A program made the translations under genes and the position numbers. From positions 62,001-126,000 of the forward strand of contig NZ_SGUC01000001.1 in NCBI RefSeq assembly GCF_005435165.1: 64,000 bases of DNA. The letters are read 5' to 3'. This stretch comes from Halorubrum sp. GN11_10-6_MGM. GTDB lineage: Archaea; Halobacteriota; Halobacteria; Halobacteriales; Haloferacaceae. This document shows positions 45,586-55,152 of the stretch, one piece after another. The notes below the pieces were generated by a model. It made no database searches. It was not told the DNA's origin and was given only the letters and a program-made list of their open reading frames with translations. Numbering within the stretch: position 1 is the stretch's first letter; each line of letters starts with the position of its first letter.

Positions 45586-47261
45586 CGGGCGGCATCCTCG
45601 CCTCGATCGATCCGAGCGTCCTCGCCGAGGGCGTGAACCTGATGTGGGTCGCGGTGGTGTGTTTCCTCATCTTCTTCATGCACGCCGGCTTCGCGATGCT
45701 CGAAGCGGGCCAGGTGCGCGCGAAGAACGTGGCCAACCAGCTCACCAAGAACCTGCTGACGTGGAGCGTCGGCGTGCTGTTCTACTTCCTGGTCGGGTTC
45801 GGCGTCGAAGGGATCGCCGGCGGTGCCGGCTTCTCGGCGGCCGCCGCGCTCGGTGACGGCGGCTGGGTCAACAGTTGGCTGTTCGGCGCCGTCTTCGCGA
45901 TGACGGCGGCGACGATCGTCTCCGGCGCGGTCGCCGGACGCGCGAAGCTCCGCGCGTACGTGGCGTACACGATCGCCATCTCGGCGGTCATCTACCCGGT
46001 CGTCGCGGGGATCACCTGGGGCGGCGGCTTCCTCGGCGGGGCCGGCCTCGGGTTCTCCGACTTCGCGGGCGGGATGATCGTCCACGGCATGGGCGGTATC
46101 GCCGGTCTCACGGCGGCGTACGTGCTCGGTCCGCGGATGGACCGCTACGCCGAGGACGGCTCGACGAACGTCATCCCCGGTCACTCGATGACGTTCGCGG
46201 TGCTCGGCACCCTCATCCTCGCGTTCGGCTGGTACGGGTTCAACGTCGGCACGACCGCGACCGTGTTCTCGGTCACGGAGTCCGGCGAGCTCGCGCTCGG
46301 CGGCTACGCGTCGGTCGGCCGCGTCTCGCTCACCACGACCCTCGGTATGGCTGCGGGCGGAGTCGGCGCCGCGCTGGCCTCGGTCGGGCTCTCGAAGAAG
46401 GTCGACACGCTGTACGTCGCGAACGGGCTCCTCGCGGGGCTGGTCGGCGTGACCGGCATCGCGAACCTCGCCACATGGTGGGGCGCCATCGCGGTCGGGC
46501 TGGTCTGCGGTCTCCAGCTCCCGCTCGTCTTCGAGTTCGTCGCCGACCGGATGAAGATCGACGACGTCTGCGCGGTGTTCCCCGTCCACGGTTCGGCCGG
46601 GGTACTGGGCGTCCTCGCGCTGCCGTTCGTCAGCATCAACGGCTTCTCCGTCGACCTGCTCGTCTCGCAGGTGATCGGCGTGGTCGTCATCGCGGCGTGG
46701 ACCGTGGTCGCGACGGCCGTCGTCTTCGGCCTGTTCAAGGCAGCCGGACAGGCCCGCGTCACCCCCGAACACGAGCGCGACGGCCTCGACGTCAGCGAAC
46801 ACGGCGTCGAGACGTACCCCGAGTTCGGTAAGCCCTCGGTCACCACCGACGGCGGTCGCGTGGTCGGCGACGCGAACGAGGGTTCTCCCCGCGCCGACGG
46901 CGGCGAGGAGGAGGGCGCGGAGATCAAGATGGTCACCGCGGTCGTCCGCCCCGACAAGCTCGGGGCCATCAAGCAGGCGCTCGCGGAGATCAACGCGCCC
47001 TCGCTGACGGTGACGAACGTCTCCGGCCGCGGCAGCCAGCCCGCCAAGAAGGGCCAGTGGCGCGGCGAGGAGTTCACCGTCGACCTCCACCAGAAGGTGA
47101 AGATCGACGTCGTCGTCGCCGACATCCCGGCCGACGAGGTGGCGGAGGCGATCGCCGACGCCGCCGAGACCGGCGAGCCCGGCGACGGCAAGGTGTTCAT
47201 CATGCCGGTAGAGGACGCGCTCCAAGTGCGCACGGGTACGACCGGCCCGGAGGCAGTGTAA
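45582..47261 (+). CDS. amt: Ammonium transporter fused to a P-II domain
   Basis: A 559-residue fusion. Residues 1 to about 400 are an 11-helix Amt/Mep ammonium channel ([58 protein letters not shown]). After an acidic linker (about 410-445), residues ~448-559 form a P-II signal domain: [19 protein letters not shown], a T-loop [20 protein letters not shown] and a C-terminal [19 protein letters not shown]. Normally P-II (GlnK) is separate and blocks the channel when 2-oxoglutarate is low; here the gate is covalently attached. The T-loop lacks the Tyr used for uridylylation. Confidence 0.94.
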   Translation: MTGGILASIDPSVLAEGVNLMWVAVVCFLIFFMHAGFAMLEAGQVRAKNVANQLTKNLLTWSVGVLFYFLVGFGVEGIAGGAGFSAAAALGDGGWVNSWLFGAVFAMTAATIVSGAVAGRAKLRAYVAYTIAISAVIYPVVAGITWGGGFLGGAGLGFSDFAGGMIVHGMGGIAGLTAAYVLGPRMDRYAEDGSTNVIPGHSMTFAVLGTLILAFGWYGFNVGTTATVFSVTESGELALGGYASVGRVSLTTTLGMAAGGVGAALASVGLSKKVDTLYVANGLLAGLVGVTGIANLATWWGAIAVGLVCGLQLPLVFEFVADRMKIDDVCAVFPVHGSAGVLGVLALPFVSINGFSVDLLVSQVIGVVVIAAWTVVATAVVFGLFKAAGQARVTPEHERDGLDVSEHGVETYPEFGKPSVTTDGGRVVGDANEGSPRADGGEEEGAEIKMVTAVVRPDKLGAIKQALAEINAPSLTVTNVSGRGSQPAKKGQWRGEEFTVDLHQKVKIDVVVADIPADEVAEAIADAAETGEPGDGKVFIMPVEDALQVRTGTTGPEAV

Positions 47262-47316
47262 GCGGACGGACGCAGCGGTAGCGAACGGACGCGACGGAAC
47301 GAACGAACGCGGTCAG

Positions 47317-47321
47317 TTTTT
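47317..47321 (+). terminator. T-run terminator after amt
   Basis: Five T residues about 55 bases after the amt stop codon and before the hemL promoter region. Confidence 0.4.
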
Positions 47322-47382
47322 CACCGTCCGAACCGGCGGCGGTTCGGCAACTACTTTCAGCCCGACGCTCCAACCGGTCGGT

Positions 47383-48720
<1,338 letters not shown>

Positions 48721-48785
48721 CCCCCGCAGGCGCCGTCCCGCGAACCGCTCGGCAAGTGTTGCGCGCGCCGGGCGGTGCGCAACAG

Positions 48786-48793
48786 TTTTATAT
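48786..48793 (+). promoter_or_regulatory. TATA box of the small transcript upstream of argG
   Basis: TTTTATAT is one of the strongest TATA matches in the window. Transcription would start near 48816, which is the ATG of a 42-codon Arg-rich frame. Confidence 0.6.
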
Positions 48794-48815
48794 CGGAGAT
48801 CGGTACGTAGAGGTG

Positions 48816-48957
48816 ATGACCGCAGCGGCTCGTCTCGACGCCGCCCTCTTCCGAGGCCGACGAGCCCTGCGACCGCGACGAGACGTCCGACCGCCGCGAC
48901 CGGCTTCCGGCGCGGCGCGACGACGAGGCCCTTCGGGCCAGTAATCTTTCACCTCTC
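48816..48957 (+). ncRNA. Candidate structured small RNA (or 42-codon Arg-rich leader) before argG
   Basis: From the start point predicted by the TATA box at 48786-48793, the transcript contains a perfect 8-bp pairing (GGCTCGTC at 48827-48834 with GACGAGCC at 48859-48866) and ends in a GGCCC-TTC-GGGCC hairpin (48927-48939) followed by a T-containing tail (AGTAATCTTT). The same segment encodes a 42-residue frame with 12 arginines (48816-48944) just upstream of the arginine operon. A small RNA fits the terminal hairpin best; a leader peptide sensing Arg-tRNA is a speculative alternative, because Arg-rich frames are common in GC-rich DNA. Confidence 0.4.
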
Positions 48958-49023
48958 GTCGCGTTCGCGCCGTTTCGTTCCGAAGAGTCTCGACTCCGCG
49001 TTCCGCGAGCGGCCGCGCCGCCA

Positions 49024-49036
49024 TTTTGTTACAAAA
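49024..49036. promoter_or_regulatory. Palindrome upstream of the argG TATA box
   Basis: TTTTGT-T-ACAAAA is a perfect 6-bp dyad with one spacer base, ending 12 bases before the argG TATA (GAATTTAAGG, 49048-49057; ATG 49082). AT-rich dyads in this position are typical archaeal operator sites. A looser relative, GTTT-TATGT-AAAC (51977-51989), lies about 20 bases upstream of the lysW TATA. Confidence 0.45.
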
Positions 49037-49081
49037 TCTAAACCGCTGAATTTAAGGGCGTAGGCCGGGTGTACACTGGTA

Positions 49082-50320
49082 ATGACGAGCGTTGCACTCG
49101 CGTTCAGCGGGGGACTCGACACCACGGTCTGCGTACCGCTACTGAAAGAGGAGTACGGCTACGACGAGGTCATCGGCGTCAACGTCGACGTCGGCCAGCC
49201 GACGGAGGAGTTCGACGAGGCGGAAGAGACCGCCGAGGCGCTGGGGCTCGACATCCACGTCGTGGACGCGAAAGCGGAGTTCGCGGACCTCTGCTTCGAC
49301 GCGGTGAAAGCGAACGCCAGCTATCAGGGCTACCCGCTCGGCACCGCCCTCGCGCGCCCGGTCATCGCCGAGGCCATTCTGGAGGTCGCCGAGGAGGAGG
49401 GCTGTGACGCCATCGCCCACGGCTGTACGGGCAAGGGCAACGACCAGCTCCGCTTCGAGGCCGTCTGGCGCGGCTCCGACCTCGAAGTGATCGCCCCCGT
49501 GCGCGAGCTCGGCCTCACCCGCGAGTGGGAGATCGACTACGCCGCCGAGAAGGACCTGCCCGTCGAGGCCGGCGACGGCGGCGTCTGGTCCATCGACGAG
49601 AACATCTGGTCGCGCGCGGTCGAAGGCGGGGAGCTGGAGAACCCGGACTACGAGCCGCCGGAGGACATCTACGAGTGGACCGCCGAGCCCGAGGGCGAGA
49701 CCACCATCGAGGTCGCCTTCGAGGAGGGGGTCCCGGTCGCCGTCGACGGCGAGGCGATGGACCCGGTCCCGCTGATCCAGCACCTCAACGAGTACGCGGG
49801 CGGCTACGGCGTCGGTCGCACCGACGTGATGGAGGACCGCATGCTCGGGCTGAAGGTGCGCGAGAACTACGAGCACCCGGCCGCGACGGTCCTGCTGACC
49901 GCGCATCAGGCGCTCGAAGACCTCGTCTTGACGAAGAACGAGCGCTCGTTCAAGAAGGGGATCGAACAGGAGTGGTCCGAGAAGGCCTACGAGGGGCTCG
50001 TGTTCGCGCCCGTCGTCGACGCGCTCGACGCCTTCGTCGACGAGACGCAGGACGTGGTGACCGGCACGGCGACGGTGAAGGTGTCTGGCGGGGACTGCCG
50101 CGTCGTCGCGCGCGACTCCGAGTACGCGGTCTATTCCGAGGAGATGGCCTCGTTCAACACCGAGGACGTCGCCGGCATCGCCCAGTCGGACGCGACGGGC
50201 GTCGCGAAGTACCACGGACTCCAGGAGCGCCTCGCAAACGACGTGAAAGCGAGCGTCTCGAAGCCCGAACTCGCGACGGACGGCGCCGGTGAAACGGACG
50301 AGACCGCCGACGGAGAATAG
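49082..50320 (+). CDS. argG: Argininosuccinate synthase
   Basis: A 412-residue ATP-dependent ligase joining citrulline and aspartate. The PP-loop is LAFSGGLDTTV near the start; AIAHGCTGKGNDQLRFE and EWEIDYAA are conserved substrate-binding segments. It opens the nine-gene arginine cluster; its stop is directly followed by the argH ATG. A TATA box 29 bases upstream implies a leaderless message. Confidence 0.97.
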   Translation: MTSVALAFSGGLDTTVCVPLLKEEYGYDEVIGVNVDVGQPTEEFDEAEETAEALGLDIHVVDAKAEFADLCFDAVKANASYQGYPLGTALARPVIAEAILEVAEEEGCDAIAHGCTGKGNDQLRFEAVWRGSDLEVIAPVRELGLTREWEIDYAAEKDLPVEAGDGGVWSIDENIWSRAVEGGELENPDYEPPEDIYEWTAEPEGETTIEVAFEEGVPVAVDGEAMDPVPLIQHLNEYAGGYGVGRTDVMEDRMLGLKVRENYEHPAATVLLTAHQALEDLVLTKNERSFKKGIEQEWSEKAYEGLVFAPVVDALDAFVDETQDVVTGTATVKVSGGDCRVVARDSEYAVYSEEMASFNTEDVAGIAQSDATGVAKYHGLQERLANDVKASVSKPELATDGAGETDETADGE

Positions 50321-51793
50321 ATGAGCGACGACGATCCCGGCACCGCCGTCCGCCGCGACCGCTTCAGCGGCGGCCCCGCCCGCAAGTTCCTGTCGAGCCT
50401 CGCGGCCGACGAGGCCATCTTCGAGGCGGACCTCGCGGTCGACCGCGCGCACGTGGTCATGCTCGCGGAGCAGGGGATCGTCGACAGCGCGGCCGCGGGC
50501 GAGATCCTCGCCGCGCTCGACGACGTGGAGGCGGCCGGGCACGCCGAACTGCCGGACGGCGAGGACGTCCACGAGGCGATCGAGACCGCCGTCATCGACC
50601 GGGTCGGCCCGGACGGCGGTCGGATACACACCGCGCGGTCGCGCAACGACGAGGTGGCGACCTGCATTCGGTATCGGCTCCGCGAGGACCTGCTAGACGT
50701 CGCCGAGGCGACCGTCGCCGCCCGGGAGGCGCTCGTCGAGGTCGCGGGCGAGCACGCCGAGACCGTGATGCCGGGGTACACCCACCTCCAGCCGGCGCAG
50801 CCGACGACGGTCGCGCACTACCTGTGCTCCTACGAGGGCGGACTCGCGCGCGACACCGAGCGCCTGCTCGACGCGTACGGCCGGGTGAACCGGTCGCCGC
50901 TCGGCGCCGCCGCGTTCGCGGGGACGCCGTTCGACGTCGACCGCGACCGCACCGCGGAGCTGCTCGGCTTCGACGGGACGGTCCGGAACTCGACCGACGC
51001 CGTCTCGTCGCGCGACTTCCTCGCGGAGGCGGCGAGCGCGCTCGCGACGCTCGCGACGACGCTGTCGGGGCTCGCGGAGGACCTGATCGTCTTCTCGAAC
51101 AAGGGAGTCGTCGAACTGGCGGACGCGTACGCCTCCACCTCCTCGATCATGCCCCAGAAGAAGAACCCCGACACGCTGGAGCTGACCCGGGGCGTCGCGG
51201 GCGACGCGATCGGCGAGGCGACCGGAACGCTGAGCCTGCTGAAGGGGCTCCCGCGGGCGTACAACCGCGACCTCCAGCGTGCCCACGCCAGCGTCTTCGA
51301 GATCGCGGGCGACGTGCGGGAGGCGACCGAGGTCGCCGCGGGCGCGGTCGCGACCGCGGAGTGGGACGAGGCCGCGCTCGCGGCCGCCGCGGGCGAGGGC
51401 TTTTCGACGGCCACCGGGGTCGCGGACCTGCTCGCGACCGGCGGGATGCCGTTCCGGACCGCCCACGAGATCGTCGCGACAGCCGCGGAGACCGTCGAGG
51501 ACGGCGATTCGCCGGGCGCGGCAGCCGCAAAAGTTGACGAGGCCGCGCGAAAGGTCACGGGCGAGCCCCTCTCCGCGTACGTGAGTCGCGAGGACGTGGA
51601 GTCGGCGCTCGACCCGGCCGAAAGCGTCGCGAGCCGCGACTCCGCCGGGGGACCGGCCCCCGAGGCGGTCGCCGACGAACTCGCCGCGGCCGAGGCCGGG
51701 ATCGAGTCGGACGGCGACGCGCTGGCGGTGGAGCGCGACGCGCTCGACGCCGCGAACGAGGCGCTCGACGCGGAGGTCGATCGCTATGTCTGA
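50321..51793 (+). CDS. argH: Argininosuccinate lyase
   Basis: A 490-residue member of the fumarase/aspartase superfamily, releasing arginine and fumarate. The signature is TSSIMPQKKNPDTLEL; other conserved segments are DGGRIHTARSRNDEVAT and PGYTHLQPAQPTTV with the catalytic His. It starts on the base after the argG stop. The C-terminus after the MPQKKNP region carries a haloarchaeal acidic extension. Confidence 0.97.
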   Translation: MSDDDPGTAVRRDRFSGGPARKFLSSLAADEAIFEADLAVDRAHVVMLAEQGIVDSAAAGEILAALDDVEAAGHAELPDGEDVHEAIETAVIDRVGPDGGRIHTARSRNDEVATCIRYRLREDLLDVAEATVAAREALVEVAGEHAETVMPGYTHLQPAQPTTVAHYLCSYEGGLARDTERLLDAYGRVNRSPLGAAAFAGTPFDVDRDRTAELLGFDGTVRNSTDAVSSRDFLAEAASALATLATTLSGLAEDLIVFSNKGVVELADAYASTSSIMPQKKNPDTLELTRGVAGDAIGEATGTLSLLKGLPRAYNRDLQRAHASVFEIAGDVREATEVAAGAVATAEWDEAALAAAAGEGFSTATGVADLLATGGMPFRTAHEIVATAAETVEDGDSPGAAAAKVDEAARKVTGEPLSAYVSREDVESALDPAESVASRDSAGGPAPEAVADELAAAEAGIESDGDALAVERDALDAANEALDAEVDRYV

Positions 51794-52008
51794 GCCGCGC
51801 CCGCGCGGCGGTCGTCGGCTCGGTCGGCGTTCGGCGACCCGCCGTCGGCTCGGTCGGTGCCAACCCGATCGACGCCGACGACCGTCCCCGTAGGGGGACA
51901 CACTTACTACCGAGATCTGACATCCGATCTCGATACGACTCGATTTCGTCGAACTGCTCCCGTTAGCGGCCGATCCGTTTTATGTAAACTATCCGATAAG
52001 TTCGAAGC

Positions 52009-52016
52009 CTTTATAC
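52009..52016 (+). promoter_or_regulatory. TATA box of lysW
   Basis: CTTTATAC is centred about 30 bases before ATG 52043. It gives the second half of the arginine cluster (lysW to argE) its own promoter. Confidence 0.6.
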
Positions 52017-52042
52017 CCGTTCACGGCCCAGTGTCTGGCACG

Positions 52043-52231
52043 ATGACGAGCGACACCGACACGCTGACCGCGGAGGACCCGATCACGGGCGAGGAGATCG
52101 AGATTCCGGCCGACGTCGAGGTCGGCGAGATCATCGACAGTCCGGTCACCGGGACCGAGCTGGAGGTCATCTCGCTCGACCCGGTCGTCCTGGAGGAGGC
52201 GCCCGAGCTCGAGGAGGACTGGGGCGAGTAA
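52043..52231 (+). CDS. lysW: Amino-group carrier protein LysW/ArgW, without cysteines
   Basis: A 62-residue carrier protein whose C-terminal Glu (EAPELEEDWGE) receives the glutamate that is converted to ornithine while bound. The family's usual zinc site is two CPxCG motifs; here they read DPITG (residues ~12-16) and SPVTG (~33-37). All four cysteines are gone, yet the core IEIPADVEVGEI and ELEVISLDPV is intact. The fold must be stabilised without zinc, perhaps by the high-salt, acidic context (inference). Confidence 0.93.
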   Translation: MTSDTDTLTAEDPITGEEIEIPADVEVGEIIDSPVTGTELEVISLDPVVLEEAPELEEDWGE

Positions 52232-52271
52232 TGGCGACGACCGCCACGGCCGCGACACCCGAGTGGTCGAC

Positions 52272-53180
52272 ATGCGCGTAGGGATCCTCTACTCCCGGAT
52301 CCGGAAAGACGAGAAGCTCCTGCTCAACGAGCTCCGCGACCGGGGCCACGAGGTCGAGAAGATCGACGTGCGCAAGGAGCGGTTCGGGCTGGAGTCGACG
52401 ACGGCGGCCGTCGACGACCTCGATATCGCCGTCGACCGCTGCCTGTCGACGAGCCGGTCGCTGTACGCGACCCGCTTCCTCGACAGCTACGGCGTCCCGG
52501 TCGTGAACGCTCCCGAGACGGGCGACGTCTGCGCCGACAAGGCGAAGAACTCGCTCGCGCTCGCCGAGGCGGACGTCCCGACCCCGGCGACGGAGGTGGC
52601 GTTCACCAAGGAGGCCGCCCTAGAGGCGATCGAGGAGTTCGGCTACCCGTGCGTCCTCAAGCCGGTCACCGGCTCGTGGGGGCGGCTGATGGCGAAGATC
52701 GACTCGCGCAACGCCGCCGAGGCGATCTTGGAACACAAGGAGACGCTCGGTCACTACGAACACAAGGTGTTCTACGTTCAGGAGTTCGTCGACAAGCCCG
52801 GCCGTGACATCCGCGTGCTGGCGGTCGACGGCGAGCCGGTCGCGGCGATGACGCGGTCGTCGGACCACTGGCTCACGAACGCCGCGAAGGGCGGCGAGAC
52901 GAACTCGTTCGAACTCGACGACCGCGCGACCGAACTGGTCGAGACGGCGTCCGACGCGGTCGGCGGCGGCATGCTCGGCGTCGACCTGATGGAGGTTGGC
53001 GTCGACGCGGACGGCGGGGCCGACGACTACACCGTCCACGAGGTGAACCACACCGTCGAGTTCAAGGCGCTCGATTCGGCCACCGACGTCGACGTCCCGG
53101 CGCGGGTCGTCGACTGGCTGGAGGCGAAGGCCGCGGCGCTGGCCGACGACGGCGAGGCGCCCGAGGAGGTGAACGCGTGA
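52272..53180 (+). CDS. argX: Glutamate--LysW ligase ArgX
   Basis: A 302-residue ATP-grasp enzyme that attaches glutamate (possibly also 2-aminoadipate in some species) to the C-terminus of LysW. The N-terminus MRVGILYSRIRKDEKLLLNE and the ATP-grasp segments CVLKPVTGSWGRLMAKID, FYVQEFVDKPGRDIRV and EVNHTVEFK (Mg ligands) are visible. ATG 52272 is chosen over a GTG nine bases upstream. The stop overlaps the start of argC by four bases. Confidence 0.93.
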   Translation: MRVGILYSRIRKDEKLLLNELRDRGHEVEKIDVRKERFGLESTTAAVDDLDIAVDRCLSTSRSLYATRFLDSYGVPVVNAPETGDVCADKAKNSLALAEADVPTPATEVAFTKEAALEAIEEFGYPCVLKPVTGSWGRLMAKIDSRNAAEAILEHKETLGHYEHKVFYVQEFVDKPGRDIRVLAVDGEPVAAMTRSSDHWLTNAAKGGETNSFELDDRATELVETASDAVGGGMLGVDLMEVGVDADGGADDYTVHEVNHTVEFKALDSATDVDVPARVVDWLEAKAAALADDGEAPEEVNA

Positions 53181-54226
53181 CTGACGACACCTACACCGCG
53201 AGCGTCGTCGGCGGCACCGGCTTCACCGGCGGCGAGCTGCTTCGGCTGCTCGCCGGGCACCCGAGCTTCGAGGTCGTTCAGGCCACCTCGCGGTCGGCCG
53301 ACAACATGACCGTCGGGCGCTCGCACCCGAACCTGCGCGGGCTCGACCTGCGCTTCTCCGACCCCGACGACCTCGAATCGGTCGACGTGCTGTTCGCGGC
53401 GACGCCCCACGGCGTCTCGATGGGCCGGATCGACGAGTTCTTCGACGCCGCCGACACGGTCGTCGACCTCTCGGCCGACTTCCGGCTCCCCGAGGCCGAC
53501 GCCTACGACGAGTGGTACGACGGCCACGAGTCGCCGGAGTACCTCGAACGCGCCGAGTACGCGCTCCCGGAGCTGAACCGCGAGAATCTCCCCGGCGCCG
53601 ACCTGATCGCCGGCGGCGGCTGTAACGCGACCGCGACGATCCTCGGGCTCAAACCCCTCGTCGACGCCGGGGCGATCGGTCCCGACGCCGGCGAGGTCGT
53701 CGTCGACGTGAAGGTCGGCTCCTCGGAGGGCGGCGCCAGCGGCGGCGCGGCCTCCTCGCACCCGGAGCGCTCGGGCGTCGTGCGCCCGTACGCGCCCACG
53801 GGCCACCGGCACGAGGCGGAGATCGAGGCGTACCTCGGACTCTCCGTCTCCTTCACCGTCCACGCGGTCGACATGGTCCGCGGCGCGAGCGCGACCTGCC
53901 ACGTCTTCCCCGACGAGCCGGTCTCGAAGGGGGACCTGTGGGGCGCGTACCGCGACGCCTACGCCGACGAGCCGTTCATGCGGATCGTCTCCGGCGGGGG
54001 CGGGGTGTACCGCTACCCCGAGCCGAAGTCGGTCGCTGGGACGAACCACGGCGAGGTCGGCTTCGAGCTCGACCCCGGGAACCGTCGGGTGGTCGTCTTC
54101 TCGGCCATCGACAACATGACCAAGGGCTCCGCCGGGCAGGCGGTCCACGCGGCGAACGTCGCGCTCGGGCTGCCGGAGACCGCGGGCCTCGAATTCGACG
54201 GGTTACACCCGGTGGGTGCGCCGTGA
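53177..54226 (+). CDS. argC: LysW-glutamyl-phosphate reductase
   Basis: A 349-residue NADPH-dependent semialdehyde dehydrogenase. VVGGTGFTGGELLRLL is the nucleotide-binding start; AGGGCNATATIL contains the catalytic Cys. In the carrier route it reduces the phosphorylated LysW-glutamate made by ArgB. GTG 53177 overlaps argX, and its own stop overlaps argB, so five genes here are coupled. Confidence 0.95.
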   Translation: MTDDTYTASVVGGTGFTGGELLRLLAGHPSFEVVQATSRSADNMTVGRSHPNLRGLDLRFSDPDDLESVDVLFAATPHGVSMGRIDEFFDAADTVVDLSADFRLPEADAYDEWYDGHESPEYLERAEYALPELNRENLPGADLIAGGGCNATATILGLKPLVDAGAIGPDAGEVVVDVKVGSSEGGASGGAASSHPERSGVVRPYAPTGHRHEAEIEAYLGLSVSFTVHAVDMVRGASATCHVFPDEPVSKGDLWGAYRDAYADEPFMRIVSGGGGVYRYPEPKSVAGTNHGEVGFELDPGNRRVVVFSAIDNMTKGSAGQAVHAANVALGLPETAGLEFDGLHPVGAP

Positions 54227-55152
54227 CGGGGACCGATTCGGAAGCGGCGACCGCGCCGCCGGTCGTCGTCAAGATCGGCGGCGCGAAGGCGGTGGACCCG
54301 GCCGGCGCGGTCGGCGACGTCGCGCACCTCGCGGTCAACGGGCGCTCGGTCGTCGTCGTCCACGGCGGCTCGACGGTCGTCGACGAGACGCTCGAACGGC
54401 TCGGCATCGAGCCGGAGTACGTCGAGTCCGCCTCCGGCGTCACCGGTCGGTTCACCGACGCGGAGACGATGGAGGCGTTCTCGATGGCGATGGCGGGCAA
54501 GCTCAACACCGAACTGACGGCGCAGTTCCGGTCGGCCGGCGTCGACGCGGTCGGCCTCTCGGGCGTCGACGGCGGGCTCCTCGCGGGGCCACGCAAGTCG
54601 GCGGTCCGCGTCGTCGAGGACGGGAAGCGGAAGATTCGCCGCGGCGACCACTCGGGGACGATCGAGTCGGTGAACGCCGACCTGCTCGACGGACTCCTCG
54701 AAGACGGCTACACCCCCGTCGTCTCGCCGCCGATGGCGGGCGACGAGGGCGACGGCGACGTGACGGCCGTCAACGCGGACGCGGACCGCGCGGCCGCGGC
54801 GGTCGCGGGCGCGCTCGGCGCCGACCTCGTCCTGCTGACCGACGTCTCCGGCGTGTACGCCGACCCCGACGACCCCGAGACGCGGATCGACGCCGCCGCG
54901 ACGCCCGACGAGCTGGCGGCGGTCGAGGACGCCGCCGAGGGGTTCATGGGCAAGAAGGTGATGGCCGCGAAAGAGGCGCTGTCGGGCGGCGCCGGCCGCG
55001 TCGTGATCGCCGACGCCAACGTCCGCGACCCGGTCGTCGCCGCGCTTGACGGCGAGGGGACGACGGTGGCGCGGTCGGCGCTCGGCGACGCGGCGGACGG
55101 AGGCGACGCCGGCCGCGACGACGCCGAGACCGAAGGAGGTGAGACCGCGTGA
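54223..55152 (+). CDS. argB: LysW-glutamate kinase
   Basis: A 309-residue amino-acid kinase family protein. The substrate and ATP signatures are VVKIGGAKAVD, VVVVHGGSTVVDETL and LVLLTDVSGVYADPDDPE. It phosphorylates the side-chain carboxylate of glutamate carried on LysW. The start is GTG 54223; a short acidic C-terminal tail runs into argD with a four-base overlap. Confidence 0.94.
   Translation: MTGTDSEAATAPPVVVKIGGAKAVDPAGAVGDVAHLAVNGRSVVVVHGGSTVVDETLERLGIEPEYVESASGVTGRFTDAETMEAFSMAMAGKLNTELTAQFRSAGVDAVGLSGVDGGLLAGPRKSAVRVVEDGKRKIRRGDHSGTIESVNADLLDGLLEDGYTPVVSPPMAGDEGDGDVTAVNADADRAAAAVAGALGADLVLLTDVSGVYADPDDPETRIDAAATPDELAAVEDAAEGFMGKKVMAAKEALSGGAGRVVIADANVRDPVVAALDGEGTTVARSALGDAADGGDAGRDDAETEGGETA

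Larger units (their letters stand above)
48721..49081. other. 361-bp spacer between hemL and argG
   Basis: It holds a candidate small transcript (48816 to about 48955, separate entry), then about 70 bases of GC-rich sequence, a TTTTGTTACAAAA palindrome and the argG TATA box. A 78-codon minus-strand frame starting at 49024 is also possible but looks like a GC-driven frame. Confidence 0.6.

Noticed and set aside
48788-49024. 78-codon minus-strand frame between hemL and argG
   Set aside because: The argG TATA read backwards would fit a leaderless start, but the protein is Arg-rich, of low complexity and matches nothing I know; the plus-strand candidate RNA is better supported. It remains possible.
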